DNA of 64,000 bases, taken from Actinomycetota bacterium. GTDB lineage: Bacteria > Actinomycetota > UBA4738 > HRBIN12. Location: contig BPGL01000001.1 of NCBI GenBank assembly GCA_026003015.1, positions 487,353-551,352 on the forward strand. Direction: 5' to 3'. Below the pieces are notes generated by a model, which saw only the letters and a list, made by a program, of their open reading frames with translations, was not told the DNA's origin and did not search any database. Below are positions 37,613 to 46,573 of the stretch, in pieces. The position numbers were made by a program, and so were the translations under genes. The first letter of the stretch is position 1, and each line of letters begins with the position of its first letter.

Positions 37613-38512
37613 TCACGTCGCGACGGTCAGGTCCTCCCCGTACCACTTCATCGACAGGTTCGACAGCGTCCCGTCCGCGTGCATCTCCTCGATGATCCGG
37701 CTGACCTCCTCGACCAGCCGCGTGGGGTCGAGCGGCGCGCTCTTGTCGAACGCGACGGCGAGCGGCTCGTAGAACACCGGGTCGCCCACGATCTTGATCG
37801 GACGGCCCTTGTCGATGGCGCCCTCGAGCGTTGGCTTGGCCGAGATCACGGCGTCGAGACGGACGCCGTCGCCGAGGGCGAGGTCCTGGATCGCCGTCGT
37901 GTCGGTGTCGTAGGTCACGATCTTCGCGTCGTCGATGACGAAGTCGAACGTGTACCCGGGGATCTCGAGCGTCTTCTGCAGGTACAGGTCGTACGTGCAC
38001 CCGCCGCAGACCCCGATCTTCTTGCCGTCGAGGTCCGTCTCGAGGTCCTGGACCGTGGTGTTGTCCTCGTGCACCGCCACGCTCGCCGGCGTGTAGTAGT
38101 AGGCGGGCGTGAAGTACAGGACCTCCGCCCGGTCCGGGGTGACGGTCATCGAGCCGACGCTCATGTCCCAGCGATCGTTCCAGCCGCCGGCCGTGATGAG
38201 CTCCCAGGCCGGCGTCTCCCACTGCACCTCGACCCCCAGCCGGTTCGCGATCTCCGTGGCGACGTCGATGTCGAACCCCTCGTACTCACCCGTCTCCTCG
38301 TTCAGCGAGGACTGCGGCGGGTAGGCCGGGTCCGTCGAGACCCGGATCACGCCCTCCTCGAGGATCCTGGCGAGCAGGTCGTTCTCGGCCGGGCTCTGCG
38401 TCGCCGTCCCGGTCCCGCCGCCCCCGGCCTCGGGCTCTTCGCCGCAGGCGGCCGCCACGAGCGCGAAGACCGCGAGGGCCGCGAACAACCCCCGCAACCG
38501 AAGCTTCCGCAT
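37613..38512 (-). CDS. Polar amino-acid ABC transporter binding lipoprotein (system 2)
   Basis: A 299-residue family-3 binding protein. Signal peptide MRKLRLRGLFAALAVFALVA with lipobox Cys at AAAC, then a Gly/Thr linker and the mature domain starting VIRVSTDPAYPPQSSLNEET. It contains GFDIDVATEIANRLG and a paired Cys loop (GVCGGCTYDLYLQK) that may form a disulfide. ATG at 38512 with GGAGG 10 bases upstream. A 10-base direct repeat (ACGTGACCTG twice, period 11) surrounds the stop codon. Confidence 0.92.
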   Translation of the reverse strand: MRKLRLRGLFAALAVFALVAAACGEEPEAGGGGTGTATQSPAENDLLARILEEGVIRVSTDPAYPPQSSLNEETGEYEGFDIDVATEIANRLGVEVQWETPAWELITAGGWNDRWDMSVGSMTVTPDRAEVLYFTPAYYYTPASVAVHEDNTTVQDLETDLDGKKIGVCGGCTYDLYLQKTLEIPGYTFDFVIDDAKIVTYDTDTTAIQDLALGDGVRLDAVISAKPTLEGAIDKGRPIKIVGDPVFYEPLAVAFDKSAPLDPTRLVEEVSRIIEEMHADGTLSNLSMKWYGEDLTVAT

Positions 38513-38567
38513 CCAGACTCGTCCTCCTTCCGGCGACCCCCACCGGGCGCCCTCCGGTCCTCGCGCG

Positions 38568-38596
38568 ACTATAGGTCCCGCCGCCCCAGCGGGCAA
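38568..38596 (-). promoter_or_regulatory. Promoter of amino-acid transporter operon 2 (TTGCCC - 17 bases - TATAGT)
   Basis: Minus-strand -35 TTGCCC at 38591-38596 and -10 TATAGT at 38568-38573 with a 17-base spacer; leader about 50 bases. Confidence 0.6.
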
Positions 38597-38625
38597 CGCA
38601 GTGGGGCGCGCCCGGCCGTGCGGCC

Positions 38626-39621
38626 TCAGCCGGCGACGACCGGCAGCCATCGGACGCCGACGACCTCCTCGAACGCCACGCCGGGGGCCTCGCGCTCGCC
38701 CATCGCGTCGAAGGTGATCGGCCCGGCGGGCGTGGGCAGCCGCGTCAGGGTCTCGAGCGCCCGCGCGACGTCGGTCCGGGCGGCGGCCCCGGCCGCGAGG
38801 CGGTCGACGAGCCAGCGCCCGAACCCGTAGGCCTCCGCGGCGCAGGGGCCGACCGGCAGCCCGTGGGCGGCCTGGAACGCGTGGACGAACCGCTGTGCGG
38901 CCGGAGCCGCCGACGTGTCGATCCCACGGCAGGGCCCGGCTGCCAGGGTCCCGACCATCGTCGGGTACGCACGCGCCAGGCGCGCAACCCGGGCGAGCGG
39001 ACCGACGACGAGCGGCACCCGCGTCGCGCCGACGCGGTCGAGCGTCGTGCGCAGCGCGATCGCCTCGTCGGCGTCGGCGTCGGCGAGGACCCCGGTGCAG
39101 GCGGCGATCGTCGGGAGAACCGTCACCTCGTCCGCGGAACACGCATGCGGGCCCGCGAGCGACGCCCGACCGGCCTCGACCTCGTCGTCGGTCGGCACGA
39201 GGCGTCGCCACGGCCCGTCGCGCGGCGCGGGGCCCCGTCCCGAGAGGCTCACGACCGGCACGCCGGCGCCCAGCAGCTCCTCGACCGCCCAAGGGGCGTC
39301 GACGAACGGCGCCACGACGGCCGCGACCACCGACGGGTCGGCGGCGGCCGCGGCCGCCTCCCCGACCGAGCGCGCGGGGTCGGCGACGTCGATCACCCGG
39401 ATCCCGGAGCCGGCCGGGAGCCGACCCAGCGCGACCCCTTCGTCCAGCGCGAGCTCGACCGACAGCACGACCGGCGAGACCAGCTCGAGCGCGTCGGGGA
39501 CCCGCCCGTCCTGGAGCACGACGACCCGGATCGGCGGCTCCGCCTCGACCTCGCCGCGCCCGCCACAGGCGCCGAGGGCGAGGGCTGCGGCGAGCAGCGG
39601 CACGGGCAAGGATCGGCGCAT
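38626..39621 (-). CDS. Orphan periplasmic-binding lipoprotein, LivJ/LivK-like fold
   Basis: A 331-residue lipoprotein. Signal peptide MRRSLPVPLLAAALALGAC ends at the lipobox Cys. The mature domain has the type-1 periplasmic-binding pattern (ADPSVVAAVVAPFVDAPWAV, LLGAGVPVVSLSGRGP, TMVGTLAAGPCRGID, HGLPVGPCAAEAYGF). The usual LivK N-terminal strand is short and divergent. No permease or ATPase is next to it. It may feed one of the neighbouring importers or act as a sensor. The frame runs 42 codons further up, but only through the tRNA, so the ATG at 39621 is used. Confidence 0.75.
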   Translation of the reverse strand: MRRSLPVPLLAAALALGACGGRGEVEAEPPIRVVVLQDGRVPDALELVSPVVLSVELALDEGVALGRLPAGSGIRVIDVADPARSVGEAAAAAADPSVVAAVVAPFVDAPWAVEELLGAGVPVVSLSGRGPAPRDGPWRRLVPTDDEVEAGRASLAGPHACSADEVTVLPTIAACTGVLADADADEAIALRTTLDRVGATRVPLVVGPLARVARLARAYPTMVGTLAAGPCRGIDTSAAPAAQRFVHAFQAAHGLPVGPCAAEAYGFGRWLVDRLAAGAAARTDVARALETLTRLPTPAGPITFDAMGEREAPGVAFEEVVGVRWLPVVAG

Positions 39622-39647
39622 CGCTCGGTCGGTCGACGTCGGGTCGC

Positions 39648-39656
39648 TAGAGTCTA
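39648..39656. promoter_or_regulatory. Overlapping divergent -10 boxes (tRNA-Leu and orphan lipoprotein)
   Basis: CTAGAGTCTAG (39647-39657) is almost palindromic. On the plus strand TAGAGT (39648-39653) lies 9 bases before the tRNA. On the minus strand TAGACT (39651-39656) lies 29 bases before the lipoprotein ATG. The two polymerases cannot bind at once, so the genes probably compete. Confidence 0.5.
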
Positions 39657-39662
39657 GGCGCA

Positions 39663-39746
39663 GCCGGGATGGCGGAATCGGCAGACGCGCGGGACTCAAA
39701 CTCCCGTGGGCTTCGGCCCGTGAGGGTTCGATCCCCTCTCCCGGCA
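39663..39746 (+). tRNA. tRNA-Leu (anticodon CAA)
   Basis: 84 bases. Acceptor arms GCCGGGA (39663-39669) and TCCCGGC (39739-39745) pair perfectly. Anticodon stem CGGGA/TCCCG holds the 7-base loop CTCAAAC, giving anticodon CAA (reads UUG). A long variable arm (GTGGGCTTCGGCCCGTG) marks a class II tRNA and the T-loop is GGTTCGATCC. The 3' CCA is not encoded in full. Confidence 0.95.
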
Positions 39747-39759
39747 CCGGACGGGGCGA

Positions 39760-40665
39760 TCACTCGACCGCGGCGGCCGCGACGGCGAGGTCCTCCACCG
39801 CGAGGCCGACCGAGACGAAGAGCGTTCGGTCCTCGGGGCCTTGGCGAACGACGGCCCCGCGCACGAGCTCCCCGAGGTCGGCCACGACGTGGTCCCATCC
39901 GATCGCGCCCTCCGCGACCGCGAGCGCCAGGTCGCCCGCCTCGGCCATCGCGACCTCGCGGGTCTCGACGACCACCCGGGCCCGACGGACGGTCTCGGTA
40001 TCCACCTCGCGCGCGTCGGGCTCGTAGGCGCCGATCGCGTTCACGTGGCTGCCGGGCGGCAACAGGCGCCCGTCGAACAGCGGCGTGCGGGCGGTCGTGC
40101 AGGTGCAGACGATGTCGGCCTCGGCCACGTCGTGTGCGGTGCCCGGGCGCGCCCGCAGTCCTCGATCACGCGCCCGCTCGACGAGCTCGCGGGCCCGTTG
40201 CGATCCCCGTGAGACCACGACGACCTCGCGGATCGGCCGGACCGCGCACATCGACGCGAGGTGCGCCGTCGCCTGGACCCCCGCGCCGAACAGGACGAGC
40301 CGCTCGGCGTCGGGCCGAGCGAGGAGCCGGGTCGCGAGCGCGCTCACCGCCGAGGTCCGAAGCGCCGTGAGAGCCGTGCCGTCGACCAGGGCGCGAGGCT
40401 CCTGGGTCGTCGGATCGAACAGCGCGTAGACCGCCTGCACGAGCGGGCGACCGCGGGCCGGGTTGTCGGGGGTCAGGGTCACGAGCTTCACACCCACCCC
40501 GCCGGACCCCGCCGCCGGCATGAGCAGGAGGGTCCCCGCCGGGGTCGACACCGAGGTGCGCAGCGGCGCCGTGGCGCCTGCGGTTCCGAACGCCCGCTCG
40601 AGCGCCTCGATCGCCGCGGCGATCGGCACACGCCGGGCGAGCTCCTCGGCGTCGATCCACCGCAT
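39760..40665 (-). CDS. Ornithine cyclodeaminase / mu-crystallin family protein
   Basis: A 301-residue NAD(P)-dependent protein of the OCD family. Substrate-site Lys is in VGVKLVTLTPDN and Arg in ALRTSAVSALATRLL; the Rossmann motif is VLFGAGVQATAHL. The catalytic region reads NAIGAYEPDAREVD, where true ornithine cyclodeaminases have GGD. The pattern resembles imine reductases such as delta-1-pyrroline-2-carboxylate reductase, so an ammonia-eliminating activity is less likely. It begins 9 bases after livF and is probably the last gene of the liv operon, which hints at catabolism of an imported amino acid. Confidence 0.85.
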   Translation of the reverse strand: MRWIDAEELARRVPIAAAIEALERAFGTAGATAPLRTSVSTPAGTLLLMPAAGSGGVGVKLVTLTPDNPARGRPLVQAVYALFDPTTQEPRALVDGTALTALRTSAVSALATRLLARPDAERLVLFGAGVQATAHLASMCAVRPIREVVVVSRGSQRARELVERARDRGLRARPGTAHDVAEADIVCTCTTARTPLFDGRLLPPGSHVNAIGAYEPDAREVDTETVRRARVVVETREVAMAEAGDLALAVAEGAIGWDHVVADLGELVRGAVVRQGPEDRTLFVSVGLAVEDLAVAAAAVE

Positions 40666-40674
40666 CGCCGGCGG

Positions 40675-41436
40675 CTAGAGCTCCCCCAGGTAGGCCTCGC
40701 GCATCAGCGGGTTGCGCAGCAGGTTCTCCGCCGTGTCCGCGAGCACGACCTGGCCGGTCTGGATCACGTACCCGCGGTCGGCGATCGACAGCGCCATGTT
40801 AGCGTTCTGCTCCACGATGAAGATCGTGCGTCCGAGCGCGCGGATCGACCGGATGATCTCGAACACCTGCTCCACGAGCACCGGTGCGAGCCCCATCGAC
40901 GGCTCGTCCATCAACAGGACCTTCGGGTCGGCCATGAGCGCCCTGCCCATCGCCACCATCTGCTGCTCGCCGCCCGACAGGGTCCCCGCCTTCTGACCGA
41001 GACGCTCGCGGACCCGGGGGAACGTCTCCAGAACCCGCTCGAGGTCGGCCTCGACCGCGGCCCGGTCGGTCCGAAGGTACGCGCCAAGGAGCAGGTTCTC
41101 CCGAACCGTCATGCTCCCGAACAGACGGCGGTTCTCCGGGACCATCGAGACCCCCCGTCGCACGATCTCGACCGTGGGCAGGCCCGAGATCACCTCGCCG
41201 TCGAGCAGGACCTGCCCCTCGCTCGGCTGGACGTAGCCGAGGATCGTGCGAAGGGTCGTCGTCTTGCCGCTGGCGTTCCCGCCCAGCAGGCACACCATCT
41301 CGCCGGGGAAGATCTCCATGTCCACGTCGCGCAGGACCGACACCAGCCCGTAGTGGGTGCTGACCCCGCGCAGCTCCAGGACAGGGCGCCGGTCCGCCGT
41401 CGCAGCTGGCGCCGCGGCGTCGAGCGGCACGCTCAC
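40675..41436 (-). CDS. livF: Branched-chain amino-acid ABC transporter ATPase LivF
   Basis: A 253-residue ATPase. Walker A is GGNASGKTTTLRT, signature LSGGEQQMVAMGRALM, Walker B VLLMDEPSMGLAPVLVEQ, all typical of LivF. The C terminus ENLLRNPLMREAYLGEL is the family ending. GTG start overlaps the livG stop (GTGA). Confidence 0.95.
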   Translation of the reverse strand: MSVPLDAAAPAATADRRPVLELRGVSTHYGLVSVLRDVDMEIFPGEMVCLLGGNASGKTTTLRTILGYVQPSEGQVLLDGEVISGLPTVEIVRRGVSMVPENRRLFGSMTVRENLLLGAYLRTDRAAVEADLERVLETFPRVRERLGQKAGTLSGGEQQMVAMGRALMADPKVLLMDEPSMGLAPVLVEQVFEIIRSIRALGRTIFIVEQNANMALSIADRGYVIQTGQVVLADTAENLLRNPLMREAYLGEL

Positions 41437-42224
41437 CCGACGGCCCTCCTGCCGAGGTAGGCCTCGATCACCTGCTCGTCGTGAGCGACCTCCTCGTAGC
41501 TGCCCTCGGCGATCTTGCGGCCGTAGTCGCAGGCCACCACCCGGTCCGACACGCCCTTGACGACGCGCATGTCGTGCTCGATCACGAGCACCGTGAGTCC
41601 GAGCTCGTCGCGCATGCGGACGATGTTGTCGCGCATCTCGAGGGTCTCGCGGGGGTTCATGCCGGCCGTCGGCTCGTCCAGGAGCAGCACCGACGGCTCC
41701 GTGGCGAGCGCGCGGGCCATCTCGAGGCGACGGCGGTTGGCGTAGGACAGGACGAACGCCGGCTGCTCCTCGCGGTAGCCGACGAGCCGCGGCCCGAAGA
41801 ACGCCAGGGCCGCCCGGGCGCGCTCGCGGATCCGGGCCTCCTCGCGGCGAACGGCCGGCGTCCGCACGATCGCGCCGAGGACCCCGGCGCGGCTGCGGCA
41901 GTGCTGGCCGACCATCGCGTTCTCCAGGATCGTCATGTTCGGGAACAGCTTCACGCTCTGGAACGTGCGCGCGATCCCGAGCCGGACGATCTGGTGGGGC
42001 TTCAGCCCGACGATCGAACGACCGGCCAGCCGCACGTCTCCCTCGTCGGGCTCGTACAGCCCCGTGATCACGTTGAACAGCGTGCTCTTGCCCGCGCCGT
42101 TCGGGCCGATGACGCTCACGATCTCCCTCTCGCGTACCCTGAGGTCCAGGCCGTTGAGCGCGGCGAGGCCGCCGAAGGTCTTCGTCAACCCGACGACCTC
42201 CAGCGCGATCCGGTCCTCGCTCAC
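41433..42224 (-). CDS. livG: Branched-chain amino-acid ABC transporter ATPase LivG
   Basis: A 263-residue ATPase with Walker A GPNGAGKSTLFNVITG, Q-loop FQSVKLFPNMTILEN, the LivG-type signature LSYANRRRLEMARAL, Walker B VLLLDEPTAGMNPRET and the C terminus EVIEAYLGRRA. The family Asn-Pro after Walker B is present. GTG start overlaps the livM stop (GTGA). Confidence 0.95.
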   Translation of the reverse strand: MSEDRIALEVVGLTKTFGGLAALNGLDLRVREREIVSVIGPNGAGKSTLFNVITGLYEPDEGDVRLAGRSIVGLKPHQIVRLGIARTFQSVKLFPNMTILENAMVGQHCRSRAGVLGAIVRTPAVRREEARIRERARAALAFFGPRLVGYREEQPAFVLSYANRRRLEMARALATEPSVLLLDEPTAGMNPRETLEMRDNIVRMRDELGLTVLVIEHDMRVVKGVSDRVVACDYGRKIAEGSYEEVAHDEQVIEAYLGRRAVG

Positions 42225-44038
42225 GGGCGCAGCTCCCCTCCGGCCGGCTCCACCGGCGGCTCCTCGTACTCCTCCTCGTCCTCGCGCTCCTGGGCGATCG
42301 AGGCGCGGGCCCAGGCGTCCTGCGCCCGCTCCTCCTCCCGCAGCTCCCGCATCCGCCGGACGTTCGGCACGAGGCCTTGGGGTCGCAGGGCCATGATCCC
42401 CACGAGGGCTGCGCCGTAGGCGAGGAACCGGTACTCCTCGAACTCCCGCAGCAGGCCCGGCAGACCGACGAGGACGAGCGCCCCGACGACGACGCCGGGC
42501 AGGCTCCCGAGGCCCCCGAGGATCACGAGCCCGAGCACCTGGATCGAGACGATCACCTCGAAGCTCGCCGGCGTGAGCGAGCCGATCTTCACGGCGAACA
42601 GGGCGCCTCCGAGCGAGCCGATCGCGCCCCCCATCGCGAACGCCAGCAGCTTGTAGCGCACGACGTTCACGCCCATCGCGTCGGCGATCTGCTCGTCCTC
42701 GCGCATCGCGGTCCACGCCCGTCCGATCCGCGAGGCAGCGAGCCGGTGCGACACCACGAGCGCGAGGAGCACGAAGGCGAGCCCGAGGTAGTAGAAGTGC
42801 TGGGGCGATCGGAAGCCGAACCCGAACAGGGCGGCGTCGGTGACGTTGCGCATCCCGTTCGGCCCCCCGACGAGGGGGGTCAGCCACGGGCTCTTGACGA
42901 GCACCGTCACCATCTCGCCGAGCCCGAGGGTGACCAGGGCCAGGTAGTCCCCGCGCAGGCGCAGCACCGGCGCGCCGATCAGCAGGCCGGTGGCCGCCGC
43001 GAGCGCGATCACGATCGGGATCGCGAGGTAGAAGCCCAGCTCGGCCGACAGCGCGGGCTCCGCCTGGCCCGTGAACGTGTTGAGCGTCGCGCCGGTCAAC
43101 AGCGCCAGCGTGTACGCGCCGGTCGCGAAGAAGAAGACGTACCCGAGGTCGAGCAGGCCCGCGTAGCCGACGACGATATTGAGTCCGAGCCCGAGGAGCG
43201 CGAACACCATCACGGTCCCGAGCACCTCGGAGACGACCGACCCCACGACCTGAGGCAACGCCGCGACGCCGATCAGGCCCGCGACGAACAGCGCCGTACG
43301 CAGCCGCAGTCCCCCGAACGGCTCCGCCCCCTCGGACCCGCCGCGATCGGCGAGGTCACGCCACCGCTCGGCCAACCGTGCCTTGACGACCGAGGCCAGC
43401 ACGGCGACGACCGCCGCGAGGGCGGCCCCCGGCCACGTGAGCCCGCCGGTGCGCCGCGAGTACAGCCAGTCCCGCTCGAGGTTCAGCTGATCCAGGGCGA
43501 TCGGCACGATCCGCTGGAGGAAGCCGAGCACGAGCACGGCGACGACGGCGGTCCCGAGCGGGCGACGCCACCGCTCCGGCGAACGCCGGTAGGCGCCGCC
43601 GAGGGCGCCGAGCGCCCCCGACATGACGGCGAGCACGCCCGCGCCGGCGACCGGGGGCAAGCCGAAGGTCACGAGCTCGATGAGCCCCTCAGTGACGTTG
43701 AGGAACACCGCCCGCACCCGGTCGACGCCGAAGGCATCGACGGCGACGGCCGCGGCGCCGAACCCCAACCCCGCCGCGATCCCCGCCACGGCGCCCACGA
43801 GCGCCGCGCGCGGCAGCGGCACCTCCCGCCGCTCGCCTCGCTCGATCCGGGGTCGGGCCAGCACGTAGCCGACCCCGAAGGGAACGACGGCCATCACGAG
43901 CCCCGCGAACGTCACCTCCTCGCCCACGAGGTTCAGGTCGCGGAAGCGCTCGATGAGCCCGACCGCGGCCAGGAAGATCGAGGTCGCCGCCGCCGCGAGG
44001 CCGGCTCGGATCCACGAGGACATCGGCTGCCCCGTCAC
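42221..44038 (-). CDS. livM: Branched-chain amino-acid ABC transporter permease LivM with a long N-terminal extension
   Basis: A 605-residue protein. The LivM core starts near residue 235 (LGLGLNIVVGYAGLLDLGYV, LRLRGDYLALVTLGLGEMV, coupling region RAWTAMREDEQIADAMGVNV) and ends with a charged tail. The first 230 residues add about six hydrophobic segments of no recognised family. E. coli LivM is about 425 residues. GTG overlaps the livH stop (GTGA) and gives MTGQPMSSWIRAGLAAAATS. Confidence 0.93.
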   Translation of the reverse strand: MTGQPMSSWIRAGLAAAATSIFLAAVGLIERFRDLNLVGEEVTFAGLVMAVVPFGVGYVLARPRIERGERREVPLPRAALVGAVAGIAAGLGFGAAAVAVDAFGVDRVRAVFLNVTEGLIELVTFGLPPVAGAGVLAVMSGALGALGGAYRRSPERWRRPLGTAVVAVLVLGFLQRIVPIALDQLNLERDWLYSRRTGGLTWPGAALAAVVAVLASVVKARLAERWRDLADRGGSEGAEPFGGLRLRTALFVAGLIGVAALPQVVGSVVSEVLGTVMVFALLGLGLNIVVGYAGLLDLGYVFFFATGAYTLALLTGATLNTFTGQAEPALSAELGFYLAIPIVIALAAATGLLIGAPVLRLRGDYLALVTLGLGEMVTVLVKSPWLTPLVGGPNGMRNVTDAALFGFGFRSPQHFYYLGLAFVLLALVVSHRLAASRIGRAWTAMREDEQIADAMGVNVVRYKLLAFAMGGAIGSLGGALFAVKIGSLTPASFEVIVSIQVLGLVILGGLGSLPGVVVGALVLVGLPGLLREFEEYRFLAYGAALVGIMALRPQGLVPNVRRMRELREEERAQDAWARASIAQEREDEEEYEEPPVEPAGGELRP

Positions 44039-45126
44039 ACCTTCTCCGGCTCTCCGGTCCCGAGCAGACCGCCGGGGCGGAACACGAGCACGAGCACGAG
44101 CACGAGGAACACGAAGGCGTCGCGCAACGAGAACGGGCTCGGGATCCCGAATCCGGTGAGGAACAGCGCGGGGCCGACGTTGAGCAGCAGCCCGATCAGC
44201 AGCCCGCCGAGGGCCGCCCCCGAGATGCTTCCGATCCCCCCGAGCACCGCCGCCGTGAACGCCGCGATCCCGGGTCGGAACCCCATCGTGAACTGCACCT
44301 GCTCGAACGTCATCGCGTACAGCACGCCGGCGATCCCGGCGAACACGCCGCCGATCGCGAACGTGACGACGATCGTCCGATCGACGTCGATACCCATGAG
44401 GCTCGCGATCTCCCGGTCCTCGGCCACGGCCCGCATCGAGCGGCCGGTCTTCGTCCGCGTGACGAGGAACGTGAGGGCGACGATCGACAGGGCGGCGACC
44501 ACGAAAACGAGCACCTGCATCCGCTGGAACGGGACCCCGAGGATCGACAGCTGCCCCCCGAGTACCTGCGGGCGCGGGTAGCCCCGCGGCTGGGGTCCGA
44601 AGAACCCTCGGAAGGCGTTCTGGAGGAACAGGGAAGCCCCCACCGCCGCGATCAGCGGGACGAGCCGCGGCGCCGATCGCAACGGCCGGTAGGCGAGGCG
44701 CTCGAGCAGGATCGCGGTGAGCACCGAGGCGGCCACTGCCACCGCCACGCAGATCAGGGTCGCGGCCACCGGATGCCGGTCGAGGAAGCCGCTGCGCGCG
44801 TACGCGTCGGCGAAGAAGAGCGAGGAGAACGCGCCGGCCATGAACACCTCGCCGTGGGCGAAGTTGATCATCTTCAAGATGCCGTACACGAGGCTGTAGC
44901 CGATCGCGATCATCGCGAGGATCGCCCCTTGGGAGATCCCACGGGCAACGAAGTTGATCCAGTTCTGACCCGTGTAGCGCTGGGCCTCGGGAAGGCCCAG
45001 GGTCTTCATCGTCCCGACGACGACCACGGCGACGATCGCCACCCCCAAGACGACGAGGACGACCCGTCGCCATGGGACGCGCTCGTACCAGCGCAGCCGG
45101 ACCGCCAGGACCCGCGTCGTCGTCAC
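44035..45126 (-). CDS. livH: Branched-chain amino-acid ABC transporter permease LivH
   Basis: A 363-residue permease: GISQGAILAMIAIGYSLVYG, KMINFAHGEVFMAGAFSS and the coupling motif SMRAVAEDREIASLMGIDVD are diagnostic for LivH. About 65 N-terminal residues with one extra helix precede the core. The GTG at 45126 has GAGGAG 8 bases upstream. Preceded by a strong hairpin. Confidence 0.95.
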   Translation of the reverse strand: MTTTRVLAVRLRWYERVPWRRVVLVVLGVAIVAVVVVGTMKTLGLPEAQRYTGQNWINFVARGISQGAILAMIAIGYSLVYGILKMINFAHGEVFMAGAFSSLFFADAYARSGFLDRHPVAATLICVAVAVAASVLTAILLERLAYRPLRSAPRLVPLIAAVGASLFLQNAFRGFFGPQPRGYPRPQVLGGQLSILGVPFQRMQVLVFVVAALSIVALTFLVTRTKTGRSMRAVAEDREIASLMGIDVDRTIVVTFAIGGVFAGIAGVLYAMTFEQVQFTMGFRPGIAAFTAAVLGGIGSISGAALGGLLIGLLLNVGPALFLTGFGIPSPFSLRDAFVFLVLVLVLVFRPGGLLGTGEPEKV

Positions 45127-45158
45127 CGCCGCGCTCCTCGGCTCGCCTTCCTCTGCGT

Positions 45159-45190
45159 GGGGGCCGTGGGCGAACCCGCCCACGGCCCCC
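45159..45190 (-). promoter_or_regulatory. Intercistronic hairpin between livK and livH
   Basis: Perfect 14-base arms (45159-45172 and 45177-45190) with a 4-base loop, GC only apart from a few positions. No T-run. Like the oppA-oppB hairpin it lies right after a binding-protein gene and before the permease, suggesting differential mRNA stability or partial termination. Confidence 0.65.
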
Positions 45191-45212
45191 AACACCGAGC
45201 TCGGCCGTCCCC

Positions 45213-46535
45213 CTAGAGGACCTCGTCCAACGACTTCGTATCGCTGTACACGGCCGGTTCGTCGGTGCCGCCCTCGACCGGCCACCCCGGCGCCTCGAAG
45301 ATGCCGATCGTGACGTCGGTCGCGCAGTCACCGAGCTCCGTGCAGGTGATCGTGCCGGTGACCCCGTCGTAGCCCTCGGTCGCGAACACCGCGTCGCGCA
45401 GCGCCTGCCGAGGGATCGACAGCGACCCGTCGTCGTTCCGGATCGCGACCTGCTCGATCGCGTCGAACAGGACGTTGGCGGCGTCGAAGGCGTGCGCGTG
45501 GAAGACCGAGATCGGCGCCGTGCCGAACGCCTCCTTGTACGCCGGCACGAACTCATCCGCGTAGAACGGATCGCCTTGGAAGACGGAGATGTCCGGCGAC
45601 GAGGCGAAGACGCCGTTCACGGCGTCGCCGGCGTTCTTCAAGGTGTCGCTCGACAGGCACCCGTCGGAGGTCACGAGCTCCACGTCGGGCATGATGTCCC
45701 GCGCCTGCTTGATGATGAGCGAGCAGGCCGCAACGAAGACGGGGAAGTACAGGACGTCGGGATCGCCCGCCTTCAGCGACTCGAGCACGGACGTGAAGTC
45801 GGTGTCCTCGGAGTTGATCTGCTCCGATCCCGTGATCGTTCCGCCACCGGCCTCGAAGTTCACCTCGAAGGCCGCCGTGAGGCCCTGCGTGTAGGGGCTC
45901 TCGTCGGCGATCGTCGCCGCGCTCTTGCCTCCCAGCTCGTTCAACGCGAACTCCGCCACGATCGCGCCCTGGATCCGGTCGTTGTGCGCCGTGCGCGCGT
46001 AGAAGGGCTGGTGCGTCCCCTCGGCCGTGAGCGCCGGGTTCGTGTTCGACGGCGAGAAGAGCAGGATCCCCTTCTCCGACAGGATCGTGTCGGCCACCCC
46101 GAGCGCGGCGCTCGAGCAGCTGGTGCCGATCACGGCGACGATCGTCGGGTCGGCGGCGAGGGCCGTCGCCCCGGCCTGTCCGCCCTCCGCCGAGCACAGG
46201 TCGTCCTCGTTCGTCAGCTTGACGGGATGGTCGAGCAGCGTGCCGTCCTGCCCGTCGAACGCGCCGTCGAGGTAGTCGACCGCGAGCCGGACCCCGTTCT
46301 GGCTGTCCTGGCCGAGCGTCGCGTCGGCGCCGCTGATCACGAGCAACGTCCCGATGTTGATCGGGTCGTCGGGACCGACCTCGACGCAGCCGAACTCCAC
46401 CGTGGCGCAGTCGATCGCGCCGTCTCCGCCCCCGCCGCCCGCGTCGCCTCCGTCGCCGCCCGCGCAGCTGGCGGCGACCAGCGAGAGCACGGCGAGCAAC
46501 GCGAGCGCGCGTACCACCGAGCGTCCTTCGAGCAT
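45213..46535 (-). CDS. livK: Branched-chain amino-acid ABC transporter binding lipoprotein LivK
   Basis: A 440-residue binding protein. Signal peptide MLEGRSVVRALALLAVLSLV with lipobox Cys in AASC, a Gly/Asp-rich linker, then INIGTLLVISGADATLGQDS, GTSCSSAALGVADTILSEKG and FSPSNTNPALTAEG, all typical of LivJ/LivK family members. The ATG at 46535 follows AAAGGGGG; the frame runs 18 codons further up without better support. First gene of livKHMGF and the OCD-family gene. Confidence 0.94.
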   Translation of the reverse strand: MLEGRSVVRALALLAVLSLVAASCAGGDGGDAGGGGGDGAIDCATVEFGCVEVGPDDPINIGTLLVISGADATLGQDSQNGVRLAVDYLDGAFDGQDGTLLDHPVKLTNEDDLCSAEGGQAGATALAADPTIVAVIGTSCSSAALGVADTILSEKGILLFSPSNTNPALTAEGTHQPFYARTAHNDRIQGAIVAEFALNELGGKSAATIADESPYTQGLTAAFEVNFEAGGGTITGSEQINSEDTDFTSVLESLKAGDPDVLYFPVFVAACSLIIKQARDIMPDVELVTSDGCLSSDTLKNAGDAVNGVFASSPDISVFQGDPFYADEFVPAYKEAFGTAPISVFHAHAFDAANVLFDAIEQVAIRNDDGSLSIPRQALRDAVFATEGYDGVTGTITCTELGDCATDVTIGIFEAPGWPVEGGTDEPAVYSDTKSLDEVL

Positions 46536-46573
46536 GCAGCCCCCCTTTCCCCCTGGTGCGTCCCCGGTGGGAC

